A stretch of DNA of 64,000 nt from Paracoccus wurundjeri (GTDB lineage: Bacteria; Pseudomonadota; Alphaproteobacteria; Rhodobacterales; Rhodobacteraceae), in the NCBI RefSeq assembly GCF_030678915.1, contig NZ_JAUUTZ010000024.1, positions 1 through 64,000 on the forward strand, read 5' to 3'. Positions 1 to 8,618 of this stretch are shown piece by piece (position 1 is the stretch's first letter; every line of letters starts with the position of its first letter). Below the pieces are notes generated by a model. The model made no database searches, was not told the DNA's origin, and saw only the letters and a list, made by a program, of their open reading frames with translations. A program made the position numbers and the translations under genes.

Positions 1-115
1 GGGCGGCTTCTTCTTTTTTTTAAACGCCCCTGGCCGTACTGGTGGGGGTCCCCCTACTGGGGGCGGTCTTGAGGGGTCTCTTACGCTCCAAGCCCCCACC
101 CGGGGGGGGCCCGCC

Positions 116-150
116 CCCCGCACCCCCGAGGTATTTACCACAAAGAAGAA
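116..150. repeat. Dispersed intergenic element, copy A
   Basis: A run CCCCGCACCCCC followed by GAGGTATTT and CAAAGAAGAA. A second copy with the same order of blocks lies at 50012-50049. Both copies follow a very G/C-rich stretch able to form a hairpin and both lie just beyond the 3' end of a gene. The function is unknown; the matching blocks are seen directly in the sequence. Confidence 0.5.
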
Positions 151-152
151 AG

Positions 153-181
153 AGGCGGTTGTCGGACCGCCTTTTGTTTTT
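153..181 (+). terminator. Probable bidirectional terminator beyond recR
   Basis: A 7-bp stem (153-159 with 166-172, AGGCGGT/ACCGCCT) with a 6-nt loop is followed by a T-rich run on the + strand. It would end a rightward transcript entering from outside the window. On the other strand it is followed by a pyrimidine-rich CTTTCTTCTTT run and could also end the leftward recR transcript. Confidence 0.6.
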
Positions 182-208
182 TCGGATCGCGTTTTCGGGC
201 CGATGATC

Positions 209-808
209 CTACAGGCTGCGGCGCGCCCTTAAGGCGGCACTGATCGTGCCGTCGTCAAGATAATCGAGTTCCCCGCCGATCGGCACGCCTTGCGCCAGAC
301 CGGTGACGACGACCTCATTGGATTCCAGTGCGTCGGCGATGTAATGCGCCGTTGTCTGGCCATCCACGGTCGCATTGAGGGCGAGGATCACTTCCCGGAT
401 GCCTTCGCTCGCGATACGGTCGATCAGGCTGGGGATACCGAGATCTTCGGGACCGATTTCGTCCAGCGCCGAAAGCGTGCCGCCAAGGACGTGATAGCGA
501 CCACGAAAGGCGTGACCGCGTTCGAGCGCCCAAAGGTCGGCCACGTCCTGCACCACGCAGATTTCGCCATTGGCGCGGGCCGGATCGGAGCAGATCACGC
601 AGATGTCGCGGTCGGTGATATTACCGCAGGTCAGGCATTCGCGCGACGCATTGGCGACGCTGTCCAGAAGCTGGGCAAGCTGGATCATCTGACCGTTGCG
701 TTTGCGGATCAGGTGCAACACGATCCGCCGGGCCGAGCGGGGCCCAAGGCCGGGCAGCCGCGCGATCAGCGCGATCAGCGCCTGAATGTCGTCGCTGCCC
801 TCGGTCAT
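209..808 (-). CDS. recR: Recombination mediator protein RecR
   Basis: RecR works with RecF/RecO to load RecA on SSB-coated gapped DNA in the cytoplasm. The length of 199 residues is normal for the family. In order one sees an N-terminal helix-hairpin-helix ([12 protein letters not shown], residues 18-29), a four-cysteine zinc finger (C58, C61, C70, C73) and a Toprim domain from about residue 80. It is the last gene of the leftward dnaX-ebfC-recR run, with only 4 nt separating it from ebfC, the standard bacterial order. Nothing is unusual about it. Confidence 0.96.
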   Translation of the reverse strand: MTEGSDDIQALIALIARLPGLGPRSARRIVLHLIRKRNGQMIQLAQLLDSVANASRECLTCGNITDRDICVICSDPARANGEICVVQDVADLWALERGHAFRGRYHVLGGTLSALDEIGPEDLGIPSLIDRIASEGIREVILALNATVDGQTTAHYIADALESNEVVVTGLAQGVPIGGELDYLDDGTISAALRARRSL

Positions 809-812
809 GCGC

Positions 813-1157
813 CTAGAAGGGCAGTTTCATATCGGCGGGCAGGCCAAGTTCCTGCGTGATACGCGACATTTCGGATTGCATCTTGTCCTGCGCACGGCGC
901 TGCGCGTCCTTGATGGCGGCAAGGATCAGATCCTCGACCACTTCTTTCTCGCTTGGCTGAAAGATCGAAGGATCGATATCGAGTGCCGTCAGCTCGCCCT
1001 TGGCGGTGCAACTGGCCTTGACCAGACCCGCGCCGGATTCGCCGGTCACGATGATCTTCTCCATGTCATCCTGCATCTGCTGCATGCGGTCCTGCATGTC
1101 CTTGGCGGCTTTCATCATCTTGGACATGTCGCCAAGCCCGCCCAATCCCTTGAACAT
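813..1157 (-). CDS. YbaB/EbfC family nucleoid-associated protein
   Basis: A small 114-residue nucleoid-associated DNA-binding protein of the YbaB/EbfC family. The N-terminal half is rich in Met, Lys and Gln (residues about 8-35, [18 protein letters not shown]), forming the long helix typical of the family. The centre carries the family-like segment [12 protein letters not shown] and the C-terminus the helix with [14 protein letters not shown]. It lies between dnaX and recR with gaps of 3-4 nt, so the three are surely cotranscribed. The exact cellular role of the family is still loosely defined. Confidence 0.93.
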   Translation of the reverse strand: MFKGLGGLGDMSKMMKAAKDMQDRMQQMQDDMEKIIVTGESGAGLVKASCTAKGELTALDIDPSIFQPSEKEVVEDLILAAIKDAQRRAQDKMQSEMSRITQELGLPADMKLPF

Positions 1158-1160
1158 TAT

Positions 1161-2954
1161 TTAATCCTCATCTTCGAAAGGGTCCCATTCCTCGACTTCG
1201 GCGACGGGGCCGTCGATGTCATGCGGGTTCGCCGCGCCTTCGGCTGCTATTTCCTCGGTCTTCGCAGTCTCAGATACGAAGCGGGTGACGTTTTTCAACT
1301 CGGCTTCCGGAAAAGCCGCGAAAATCTGCTGCACGATGGGTAGTTGCAATGCCCTTTCGCGGGCCTCTTTCGCGTCCGCTTCGCGGGTTTCCGCGATTGT
1401 CGAGGCGCCGCCGCTATTCGAGACAGTGACAACCCAGCGCGCGCCCCCGGTCCAGCCGCGCAACCGCTCGGCCAGTCGCTGCGCGAAATCGGCAGGCGGG
1501 TTGGCACGGGGCTCGAACTCGATCCGGCCGGGGGAATAGCGGATAAGCGCGACATGACGCTCGACCTGCATGAGCAGCAGCATGTCGCCCATGCGCCGGA
1601 TCATCTCGATGACCGAGGCGAAGTCGGGATAGGCTGCGAAAACATCCGGCGACAAGGCAAACGCGGTTGCCGCGCCCGAAGGTTGCACCATTGTCGACGG
1701 GGCAGGGCGCGCGGCACGCGGCGCCTGGCTGTTCGGTGCCTGACCGTTCATGGGAGGGGGGGCATTGCCGCGCGCGAATTCGCCCGCGCTCTGCGCCTGC
1801 TGAACCTTGCGGATCAGTGCCTCGGGGTCGGGAAGGTCGGCCACATGCGTCAGGCGGATGATCGCCATCTCGGCGGCCATCATGGCGTTGGGCGCGGCAG
1901 AGACCTCTTCCAGCGATTTGAGCAGCATCTGCCACATCCGGGTCAGCACCCGCATCGGCAGGCGGCCGGCCAGATCCTGACCGCGTGTGCGCTCATCCGG
2001 AGAAATGGTCGGGTCCTCCATGGCTTCGGGCGTGATCTTGACTACCGAGATCCAATGCGTGATCTCGGCCAGATCGCGCAGCACCGCCATCGGATCGGCG
2101 CCATCGGCATATTGCGATTGCAATTCGGTCAGGGCGCTTGCGGCATCGCCGCGCAGGATCATTTCGAACAGGTCGATGACCCGGCCGCGATCCGCCAGCC
2201 CAAGCATCGCGCGGACCTGATCGGCCCCGGTTTCGCCCGCACCGTGGCTGATCGCCTGATCCAGAAGGCTGGTCGCATCGCGTGCGGAACCCTCGGCGGC
2301 GCGGGTGATCAGGGCCAGCGCCTCATCGGTGATCTGCGCCTCTTCCGCGGTGGCGATGCGGCGCAGAAGGGCGATCATCACCTCAGGCTCGATCCGGCGC
2401 AGGTCGAAACGCTGGCAGCGCGACAGGACGGTGACGGGCACCTTGCGAATCTCGGTGGTGGCGAAGATGAATTTCACATGGGGCGGCGGCTCTTCGAGCG
2501 TTTTCAAGAGCGCGTTGAAGGCGCTGGTCGACAGCATGTGGACTTCGTCGATGATGTAGATCTTATAGCGAGCTGAGGCTGCCCGGTAATGCACCGAATC
2601 GATGATTTCGCGGATATCGCCGACGCCGGTGCGCGAAGCCGCGTCCATTTCCAGAACATCGACATGGCGGCCTTCGGTGATCGCGGCGCAATGTTCACAT
2701 TGTCCGCAGGGTTCTGTCGTCGGTCCGCCCTGACCGTCGGGGCCGATACAGTTCATGCCCTTGGCGATGATCCGGGCGGTGGTAGTCTTCCCGGTGCCGC
2801 GGATACCGGTCATGATGAATGCCTGCGCGATGCGGTCGGCGGCAAAGGCATTCTTCAGGGTGCGCACCATCGCATCCTGCCCGACCAGATCGGCGAAGGT
2901 TTCGGGCCGGTATTTGCGGGCCAGCACCTGATATGCGGGTTTTTCGTCGCTCAT
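1161..2954 (-). CDS. dnaX: DNA polymerase III subunit gamma/tau
   Basis: Clamp-loader ATPase subunit of the replicative polymerase, 597 residues. Visible features are the N-terminal YRPETFADLVGQ motif, Walker A GIRGTGKT (residues 50-57), a zinc module with CxxCxxC spacing near residues 82-88, the DEVH Walker B box and the sensor SRC. A Pro/Ala-rich linker follows from about residue 395, then a tau-type C-terminal domain ending in an acidic tail. No A-AAA-AAG slippery site is seen, so a programmed-frameshift gamma product is not supported. It is first in the dnaX-ebfC-recR operon. Confidence 0.96.
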   Translation of the reverse strand: MSDEKPAYQVLARKYRPETFADLVGQDAMVRTLKNAFAADRIAQAFIMTGIRGTGKTTTARIIAKGMNCIGPDGQGGPTTEPCGQCEHCAAITEGRHVDVLEMDAASRTGVGDIREIIDSVHYRAASARYKIYIIDEVHMLSTSAFNALLKTLEEPPPHVKFIFATTEIRKVPVTVLSRCQRFDLRRIEPEVMIALLRRIATAEEAQITDEALALITRAAEGSARDATSLLDQAISHGAGETGADQVRAMLGLADRGRVIDLFEMILRGDAASALTELQSQYADGADPMAVLRDLAEITHWISVVKITPEAMEDPTISPDERTRGQDLAGRLPMRVLTRMWQMLLKSLEEVSAAPNAMMAAEMAIIRLTHVADLPDPEALIRKVQQAQSAGEFARGNAPPPMNGQAPNSQAPRAARPAPSTMVQPSGAATAFALSPDVFAAYPDFASVIEMIRRMGDMLLLMQVERHVALIRYSPGRIEFEPRANPPADFAQRLAERLRGWTGGARWVVTVSNSGGASTIAETREADAKEARERALQLPIVQQIFAAFPEAELKNVTRFVSETAKTEEIAAEGAANPHDIDGPVAEVEEWDPFEDED

Positions 2955-3010
2955 GCGTTCCTCGGCAGTCGTGCCACTCTAGCCATGGCGGCGATGGCGG
3001 GCAACAGGGC

Positions 3011-4495
3011 TTACGATGCGATCAGCCTGATCCCAAGGAAAATGACGCTCGACAGCAGCGCGGCGGCGGGAACGGTGACGATCCATGCAGCTGCGATGGT
3101 TAGCACATGAGAGCGGCGGACCAGTTTGCGTCGGCGGCGCTCATTCGGGGCAAGCCGGGGGCGGTCGGGGATCGCAAGATGCGCCATGCGCAGCCGGCGC
3201 TCGGAATCCCATTCCCGGAAAAATCCGACACCGAACACGGCGCCGACCGCGATATGGGTGGAACTGACGGGCAGGCCAAGCCAGCTTGCCAGGATCACGG
3301 TGATTGCCGCTGACAGGGCGACGCAATAGGCGCGCATCGGGTTCAGCTTGGTGATCTGGCTTCCAACCATGCGGATCAGCTTCGGTCCGAACAAAAACAG
3401 CCCGAACGAGATTCCGAATGCGCCGATCAGCATCACCCAGAGGGGAATGCTGACGGATTCGGTGAAGTTGCCGGTGGCAGAGGCCGAGACGATGGCGGCA
3501 AGCGGTCCGACCGCATTTGCAACATCATTCGCGCCATGGGCGAAGCTCAGCAAAGCGGCCGAGACGACCAGCGGGATGCCGAACAGTACTTTCAGCGATT
3601 TGTTCCGGTTTTCCAGCCCATGCGACTGATAGCGGATGATCGGGATCATCGCCAGCCAGACCAGCAGGCCCAACGCGACGCCGATCAGCATTGCCGTGCC
3701 CATCGAGATCGTAATGACATGATTCAGGCCCTTCAGCGCAAGATAGGCGGCGAAGGTGCCCGCCATGATCCCGACCAGCACCGGAACCCAGATCCGCGCG
3801 GCGGCGATCTTGTCGTCGCGATAGATGATCCGTGCCTTGATGAACCACAGGAATCCGGCAGCGCATAATCCCCCAAGGGCCGGTGAGATCACCCAGCTTG
3901 CCGCGATTGCGCCCATTGTGCCCCAGCTGACCGCAGTTATCCCTGCGGCCGTGATTCCGGCCCCCATGACACCACCGACAACGGAATGGGTGGTCGAGAC
4001 CGGCGCGCCGATCCATGTCGCCAGATTCACCCATAGCGCCGAGGCCAGAAGCGCCGCCATCATCGCCCAGATGAAGACCGCGCTGTCGGCCATGCTGGAG
4101 GGCGCAATGATCCCCTTGGAAATGGTCGAGACGACATCTCCTCCGGCAATCAGGGCGCCCGCGCTTTCGAAGATCGCGGCGATGGCGATGGCGCCGCCCA
4201 TGGTCAGCGCATTGGCGCCGACCGCCGGGCCCATATTGTTGGCAACATCGTTGGCGCCGATATTCAGTGCCATATAGGCACCGAAGCCCGCAGCGATCGT
4301 TACGATCAGGGCGTTGTTCTCATGCCCAAGGAACAGCAACGCGGCAAAGCCGGCCAGCACGATGAAGACCAGGGCAATGCCCGGACCGATCAGCGAACGG
4401 CCGATATTGGCCGTGGCCATTTCGAGATTGGAGAACCGGCCAAGATCGCGGTCCAGCGTCTCGAGATGACGCGCTTCGAAATTCTTGTCCGCCAT
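3011..4495 (-). CDS. PiT family inorganic phosphate permease
   Basis: Integral membrane low-affinity phosphate transporter, 494 residues. The duplicated PiT signature is present: GANDVANNMGPAVGANALT in the N-terminal half and HGANDVANAVGPLAA in the C-terminal half, each followed by a stretch with SSTH or STTHS. There are many hydrophobic segments, a hydrophilic N-terminal extension of about 35 residues, and an Arg-rich cytoplasmic loop near residues 440-465. No PhoU-like (DUF47) gene is adjacent. The ATG has AAGGAGC upstream. No obvious Pho box is visible in the short upstream region. Confidence 0.9.
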   Translation of the reverse strand: MADKNFEARHLETLDRDLGRFSNLEMATANIGRSLIGPGIALVFIVLAGFAALLFLGHENNALIVTIAAGFGAYMALNIGANDVANNMGPAVGANALTMGGAIAIAAIFESAGALIAGGDVVSTISKGIIAPSSMADSAVFIWAMMAALLASALWVNLATWIGAPVSTTHSVVGGVMGAGITAAGITAVSWGTMGAIAASWVISPALGGLCAAGFLWFIKARIIYRDDKIAAARIWVPVLVGIMAGTFAAYLALKGLNHVITISMGTAMLIGVALGLLVWLAMIPIIRYQSHGLENRNKSLKVLFGIPLVVSAALLSFAHGANDVANAVGPLAAIVSASATGNFTESVSIPLWVMLIGAFGISFGLFLFGPKLIRMVGSQITKLNPMRAYCVALSAAITVILASWLGLPVSSTHIAVGAVFGVGFFREWDSERRLRMAHLAIPDRPRLAPNERRRRKLVRRSHVLTIAAAWIVTVPAAALLSSVIFLGIRLIAS

Positions 4496-4602
4496 AACAG
4501 CTCCTTGCAGACGAATGTTCTGCCTATGAGTGATTCACCCCGGTGGCAAGTGGTGCCTGCGCATTGGCCGGTTGTTGCCGATGGCGATGGCGTTATTTCC
4601 GG

Positions 4603-5628
4603 TTAGGCGGTTTCGACACGCCGTGCCACTGCGATCTCCTCTTCGGTCAGAGGGCCGGGGAAATGACATGCGGTCCGATGCGAGTCGCCGAATGGAACCG
4701 GTGTTTCTGTGGCGCATTTCCCGGTCGCGCGCGGGCAGCGCGTGCGGAAGACGCAACCGGAGGGAGGCGCGAAGGGCGATGGCAGATCGCCCGCCAATGG
4801 CACGATTGAGGCGGCCATGTCATGGGAGGGATCGGGAATCGGCACCGCTGACAGAAGCGCCTGAGTATAGGGATGCAGGGGTGCGGAATAAAGTTCGGCC
4901 GTCGCGGCGGTTTCCATGACCTTGCCCAGATAAAGCACCAGCACCCGATCGCTGATATACTTCACTACCGACAGGTCATGGGCGATGAAGATCAGTGCGA
5001 GGCCGAATTCCTTCTGCAACCGGATCAGCAGATTGATGACCTGCGCCTGAATCGAGACATCCAGCGCGCTGACCGGCTCGTCGCAGATGATCAGCTTCGG
5101 TTCCACGATCAGGGCGCGGGCAATGCCGATCCTTTGGCACTGTCCGCCGCTGAACTCATGCGGATAGCGGTTGATCTGGTTGGATAGCAGGCCGACCTTT
5201 TCCATGATCGCCTTGACCCGCTCTTTCACCTCCGGGCGTTTCAGCCGGGGATTATGCGTGATCAATGGCTCGGCGATGATCTGGCCCACGGTCATGCGCG
5301 GATTCAGCGAGGCCAGAGGATCCTGAAAGATCATCTGGATATCGTTGCGGTATTTCATCATCTTGCCGGGTGACAGCCCGATGAGATTCTTCCCGTCGAT
5401 CCATTCTGCCTGACCTTCGGCAGGCACCAGCCCGATCAATGCGCGCGCCAATGTCGATTTCCCGCAGCCGGATTCGCCTACGATTCCCAGCGTCTCTCCG
5501 GGGTTGAGGCTGAAATCGACTCCGCTGACGGCATGCAGATTGCGCGGAGGGGTCCACGGCCAGTCGCCTTCGCCGCGCAGGTGAAACGTCACGCGCAGAT
5601 CGCGCACGTTCAGCAGGGGGCGGGTCAT
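4603..5628 (-). CDS. Oligopeptide/dipeptide ABC transporter ATP-binding protein (OppF/DppF type)
   Basis: Second ATPase of a peptide importer, 341 residues from the chosen start. It carries Walker A GESGCGKST, signature motif SGGQCQRIGIARAL, Walker B LIICDEPVSALD and H-loop IAHDLSVV. The peptide-transporter C-terminal domain follows with its Cys cluster (CVFRTRCPRATGKC). The frame stays open upstream, but the start at 5628 is preceded by AGGAGGACAGGC and overlaps the stop of the upstream ATPase by ATGA, so translation is coupled. It is the last gene of the five-gene leftward operon. Substrate is presumed to be peptides, not proven. Confidence 0.9.
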   Translation of the reverse strand: MTRPLLNVRDLRVTFHLRGEGDWPWTPPRNLHAVSGVDFSLNPGETLGIVGESGCGKSTLARALIGLVPAEGQAEWIDGKNLIGLSPGKMMKYRNDIQMIFQDPLASLNPRMTVGQIIAEPLITHNPRLKRPEVKERVKAIMEKVGLLSNQINRYPHEFSGGQCQRIGIARALIVEPKLIICDEPVSALDVSIQAQVINLLIRLQKEFGLALIFIAHDLSVVKYISDRVLVLYLGKVMETAATAELYSAPLHPYTQALLSAVPIPDPSHDMAASIVPLAGDLPSPFAPPSGCVFRTRCPRATGKCATETPVPFGDSHRTACHFPGPLTEEEIAVARRVETA

Positions 5629-6650
5629 GCCTGTCCTCCTTGCGTCACATGTTGGGGTGCCGGCGTTCGGGGCAGGCGGTACTGCAACACGTCGTCCAGG
5701 GGAACAAAGCACGCGCGAGACCGTGCTTCCGCGAAGGGTTCCAGCACCGGACGGCTATTTGCGCATTCCTCGCGCGCATAGGGGCAGCGCGGCTCGAAGG
5801 CGCAACCCGCCGGTGGGCATGTCATATTGGGCGGGGCGCCGGGGATGACGGCAAGCTCGTCGCCGTCATGGTCGATCCGCGGGATCGCATGCAGCAATCC
5901 TTGCGTATAGGGATGGGCGGGGCTGGCGAAAAGCGGGCCGACCGGGCCGGTCTCGCGGATACGGCCGCCATACATGACCGCTACCTGCTTGCATGAACTG
6001 GCGACGACGCCCAGATCATGGGTGATAAGGATCATCGCCATGCCTAAATCGCGCTGCAATTCCGCCAACAGCGTCATGATCTGCGCCTGCACCGTCACGT
6101 CAAGCGCCGTCGTCGGTTCATCCGCAATCAGCAATTGCGGGCGGCATAGCAACGCCATCGCAATCATGACCCGCTGCCGCATCCCGCCCGAGAACTCATG
6201 CGGATACAGCCGCACCCGCCCTCTGGCATCGGGGATATGAACGGCATCGAGCATGCGGATGGATTCGGTCACGGCGTCGCGCTTGCTCATGCCCTTATGC
6301 AGGGTCAGAACCTCTGCCATCTGGTCCGAGACGCGCATATAGGGATTCAGAGAGGTCATCGGGTCCTGAAAGATCATCGCGATCTTCTCGGCCCGGATGC
6401 GGTTCAGGGTTTTCAGCGGCGCGTTCAGGATTTCCTGCCCGTCAAAGCGAACCGAACCCGTCGCCCGGCCATTCCGCGCCAGAAGCCCCATGATGGCGAA
6501 AGAAAACTGCGACTTGCCGCTGCCGGATTCGCCCACCATGCCCAGCGTTTCGCCCGGCTTCACCGACAGATTCACGTCATTGACCGCGTGAACCGTGCCG
6601 TCATTGGTCTGAAAGCTTACATTCAGATCGGTTATGTCCAGTAAAGCCAT
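5625..6650 (-). CDS. Oligopeptide/dipeptide ABC transporter ATP-binding protein (OppD/DppD type)
   Basis: First ATPase of the peptide importer, 341 residues. Walker A GESGSGKSQ, signature SGGMRQRVMIAMAL, Walker B LLIADEPTTALD, H-loop ITHDLGVV, then the C-terminal oligopeptide domain with CAFEPRCPYAREEC. The open frame continues upstream for 32 more codons inside the permease gene. The start at 6650 was chosen because it follows the permease stop directly and begins with the usual MALLDITDLNVSF strand. It forms the ATPase pair with the following OppF-type gene. Confidence 0.91.
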   Translation of the reverse strand: MALLDITDLNVSFQTNDGTVHAVNDVNLSVKPGETLGMVGESGSGKSQFSFAIMGLLARNGRATGSVRFDGQEILNAPLKTLNRIRAEKIAMIFQDPMTSLNPYMRVSDQMAEVLTLHKGMSKRDAVTESIRMLDAVHIPDARGRVRLYPHEFSGGMRQRVMIAMALLCRPQLLIADEPTTALDVTVQAQIMTLLAELQRDLGMAMILITHDLGVVASSCKQVAVMYGGRIRETGPVGPLFASPAHPYTQGLLHAIPRIDHDGDELAVIPGAPPNMTCPPAGCAFEPRCPYAREECANSRPVLEPFAEARSRACFVPLDDVLQYRLPRTPAPQHVTQGGQA

Positions 6651-6651
6651 A

Positions 6652-7578
6652 TCAGCGATCCTTCGGATCAAGCGCATCACGCAGCCCGTCTCCGATGAAG
6701 AAAAAGGCGAAAAGCGTGATGACGAAGAAAAACAGCGGGAAGGCAAGCTGCCAGATCGTGCCGTAGGTGATCGTATCGGCGCCTTCCGAGATCAATGCGC
6801 CCAGCGAGGTCAGCGGTTCCTGTATCCCAAGCCCAAGGAAACTGATGAAACTTTCAGTCAGGATCATCAGCGGCACCAGCAAAGTGGCATAGACGGCCAC
6901 CACCCCCAGAAGATTGGGAACGATATGGCGGGTGATGATCTTCCAGCCCGGCACGCCCGTGGCGCGGGCGGCCTCGATGAATTCGCGGTTCTTCAGGCTC
7001 AGGGTCTGGCCGCGCACGATGCGCGACATTTCCAGCCAGGAAATCATGCCGATGCCCAGAAACAGCATGCCGATCGAACGTCCGAACATCACCAGCATCA
7101 GGATCAGAACGAACATGTAAGGGATCGACATCAGGATATCGACAAGCCGCATCATGAACTGATCCACGCGCCCGCCGATGAAACCGGCCGCCGCGCCGTA
7201 AAGCGTGCCGACGATCATTGCGATGGCCGCGCCGACGACGCCTACCATCAGCGAGATCTGGGTACCCTGTACGGTGCGCGAAAACAGATCCCGGCCCAGA
7301 TCGTCGGTGCCGAAGTAATGGCCGTTCTCGATCGAGGGCGCGCCCATCTGGGCCACTTGCCCCATGACGGCGAAATCCAGCTCTTCATTCGACCAGACCG
7401 CGAAGAATTCTCCGAGCAATGCGAACAGAACTACCAGCACCAGCAGCAGCAGCCCGACAATCGCCGCCTTGTTGCGGAAGAACCTCTTTCGGGCATCGGC
7501 CCAGGGACTGCGGCCCTTGACGTCGTCCCGGACCATCCGATCGGCGAGGCTTTGCATCTTGGCTTGCTCGATCATCAT
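6652..7578 (-). CDS. Peptide ABC transporter permease (OppC/DppC type)
   Basis: Inner-membrane permease of 308 residues. The N-terminus has a cytoplasmic stretch (WADARKRFFRNKAAIVG) followed by the first transmembrane helix. A large periplasmic loop carries the OppC signature (GTDDLGRDLFSRTVQG). The EAA loop for ATPase contact is EAARATGVPGWKIITRHIVP. About six membrane segments are visible. It lies 3 nt after the OppB-type gene and 1 nt before the OppD-type gene, in the same operon. Confidence 0.92.
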   Translation of the reverse strand: MMIEQAKMQSLADRMVRDDVKGRSPWADARKRFFRNKAAIVGLLLLVLVVLFALLGEFFAVWSNEELDFAVMGQVAQMGAPSIENGHYFGTDDLGRDLFSRTVQGTQISLMVGVVGAAIAMIVGTLYGAAAGFIGGRVDQFMMRLVDILMSIPYMFVLILMLVMFGRSIGMLFLGIGMISWLEMSRIVRGQTLSLKNREFIEAARATGVPGWKIITRHIVPNLLGVVAVYATLLVPLMILTESFISFLGLGIQEPLTSLGALISEGADTITYGTIWQLAFPLFFFVITLFAFFFIGDGLRDALDPKDR

Positions 7579-7581
7579 GGT

Positions 7582-8505
7582 TCAGTACCGGATCTTGGGG
7601 TCGATCCATACGTAAAGGATATCGACCAGCAGGTTGAACAGGATCGTCAGCGTCCCCAGCAGGATGGTTACACCCATCATCACCGCATAATCGCGGTTCA
7701 ATGCGGAATCGACGAAGGATTTCCCGATGCCACCGGTCGAGAAAAACATGTCGATCACGACCGAGCCCGTGATCATCGAGACAAAAACCGGGCCAAGATA
7801 GCTGATGACCGGCAGCATGGCAGGTTTCAGAGCATGCCGCAGGATTACCCGGCGCTCTGGCATGCCTTTGGCGCGGGCGGTGCGGATATGGTTCGAGCCC
7901 AGCACCTCGAGCATGGACGAACGGGTGATGCGGGTGATCGAGGCCATGTAGCTTGTCGCAAGTGCGATGACCGGCATGATCCAGAATGTCGGATCGCTGA
8001 AGCTCCAGCCGCCGCCGGGCAAAAGCCTGTACCACAGCGTGAAGATCAGCAGAAGGATCGGCGCCATCACGAAATTAGGCAGTACCTGTGCCCCGATCGA
8101 GATGCCGACAGCCAGATAATCCAGCCAGCTATTGTGCCAGATCGCGGCTGTCACGCCGAGTATGACACCGACGAGGACCGCAAGGAGGAATGACAGAATC
8201 CCATAGGTCAGAGTGACCGGAAAACCCTTGGCGATCAACTGGTTCACCGTTAGATCGGGATAGACGAAGCTTGGGCCGAAATCGAAATGCACGACGATGC
8301 CGTAAAGATAATCCCAGATCTGTTTCCACAGCGGGTCGTCAAGCCCGTATTTCGCATTCAGATTGGCCAGAACCGCCGCCGGAACCTCGCGGTCCTTCGA
8401 GAAGGGTCCGCCGGGGGCGAAATGCATCAGGATATAAGAGATGACGATCAGCAGCAGCAGCGTAGGTATCGCTACGGCCAGCCGTCGCAAGACATATGCC
8501 AACAT
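7582..8505 (-). CDS. Peptide ABC transporter permease (OppB/DppB type)
   Basis: Inner-membrane permease of 307 residues that would pair with the OppC-type protein. The N-terminus MLAYVLRRLAVAIPTLLLL is the usual OppB first helix. The EAA-type loop is RTARAKGMPERRVILRHALKP, and the C-terminus ends with DPKIRY as in OppB proteins. A GGAGGC Shine-Dalgarno sequence precedes the ATG. It is separated from the binding-protein gene by about 110 nt that contain a stem-loop. Confidence 0.92.
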   Translation of the reverse strand: MLAYVLRRLAVAIPTLLLLIVISYILMHFAPGGPFSKDREVPAAVLANLNAKYGLDDPLWKQIWDYLYGIVVHFDFGPSFVYPDLTVNQLIAKGFPVTLTYGILSFLLAVLVGVILGVTAAIWHNSWLDYLAVGISIGAQVLPNFVMAPILLLIFTLWYRLLPGGGWSFSDPTFWIMPVIALATSYMASITRITRSSMLEVLGSNHIRTARAKGMPERRVILRHALKPAMLPVISYLGPVFVSMITGSVVIDMFFSTGGIGKSFVDSALNRDYAVMMGVTILLGTLTILFNLLVDILYVWIDPKIRY

Positions 8506-8574
8506 CCGGGAGCCTCCCTGAAAATTAAAAGATCGGTACCTGCACAGTTGTTAGGTCAGGGCTTATGACCGAAA

Positions 8575-8600
8575 CCGGGAAGGGAAGAAACCCCTCCCGG
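8575..8600 (-). terminator. Intercistronic stem-loop between binding-protein and permease genes
   Basis: A 10-bp stem (8575-8584 with 8591-8600) with a 6-nt loop lies in the leftward transcript just after the binding-protein stop codon. It has one G-U pair and only a short T run. It probably works as a partial terminator or 3' stabiliser that raises binding-protein mRNA over the downstream permease and ATPase genes. Confidence 0.5.
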
Positions 8601-8618
8601 TGGATTCATTGGATACGA

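Noticed and set aside
1161-2954. Programmed frameshift in dnaX
   Set aside because: No A-AAA-AAG slippery heptamer is seen in the gene; the 597-residue product reads through as tau.
6634-8193. A 519-codon rightward open frame opposite the peptide permease genes
   Set aside because: It is a shadow frame: rich in His, Gln, Asp and Arg, with no family motif, and fully antisense to two clear permeases.
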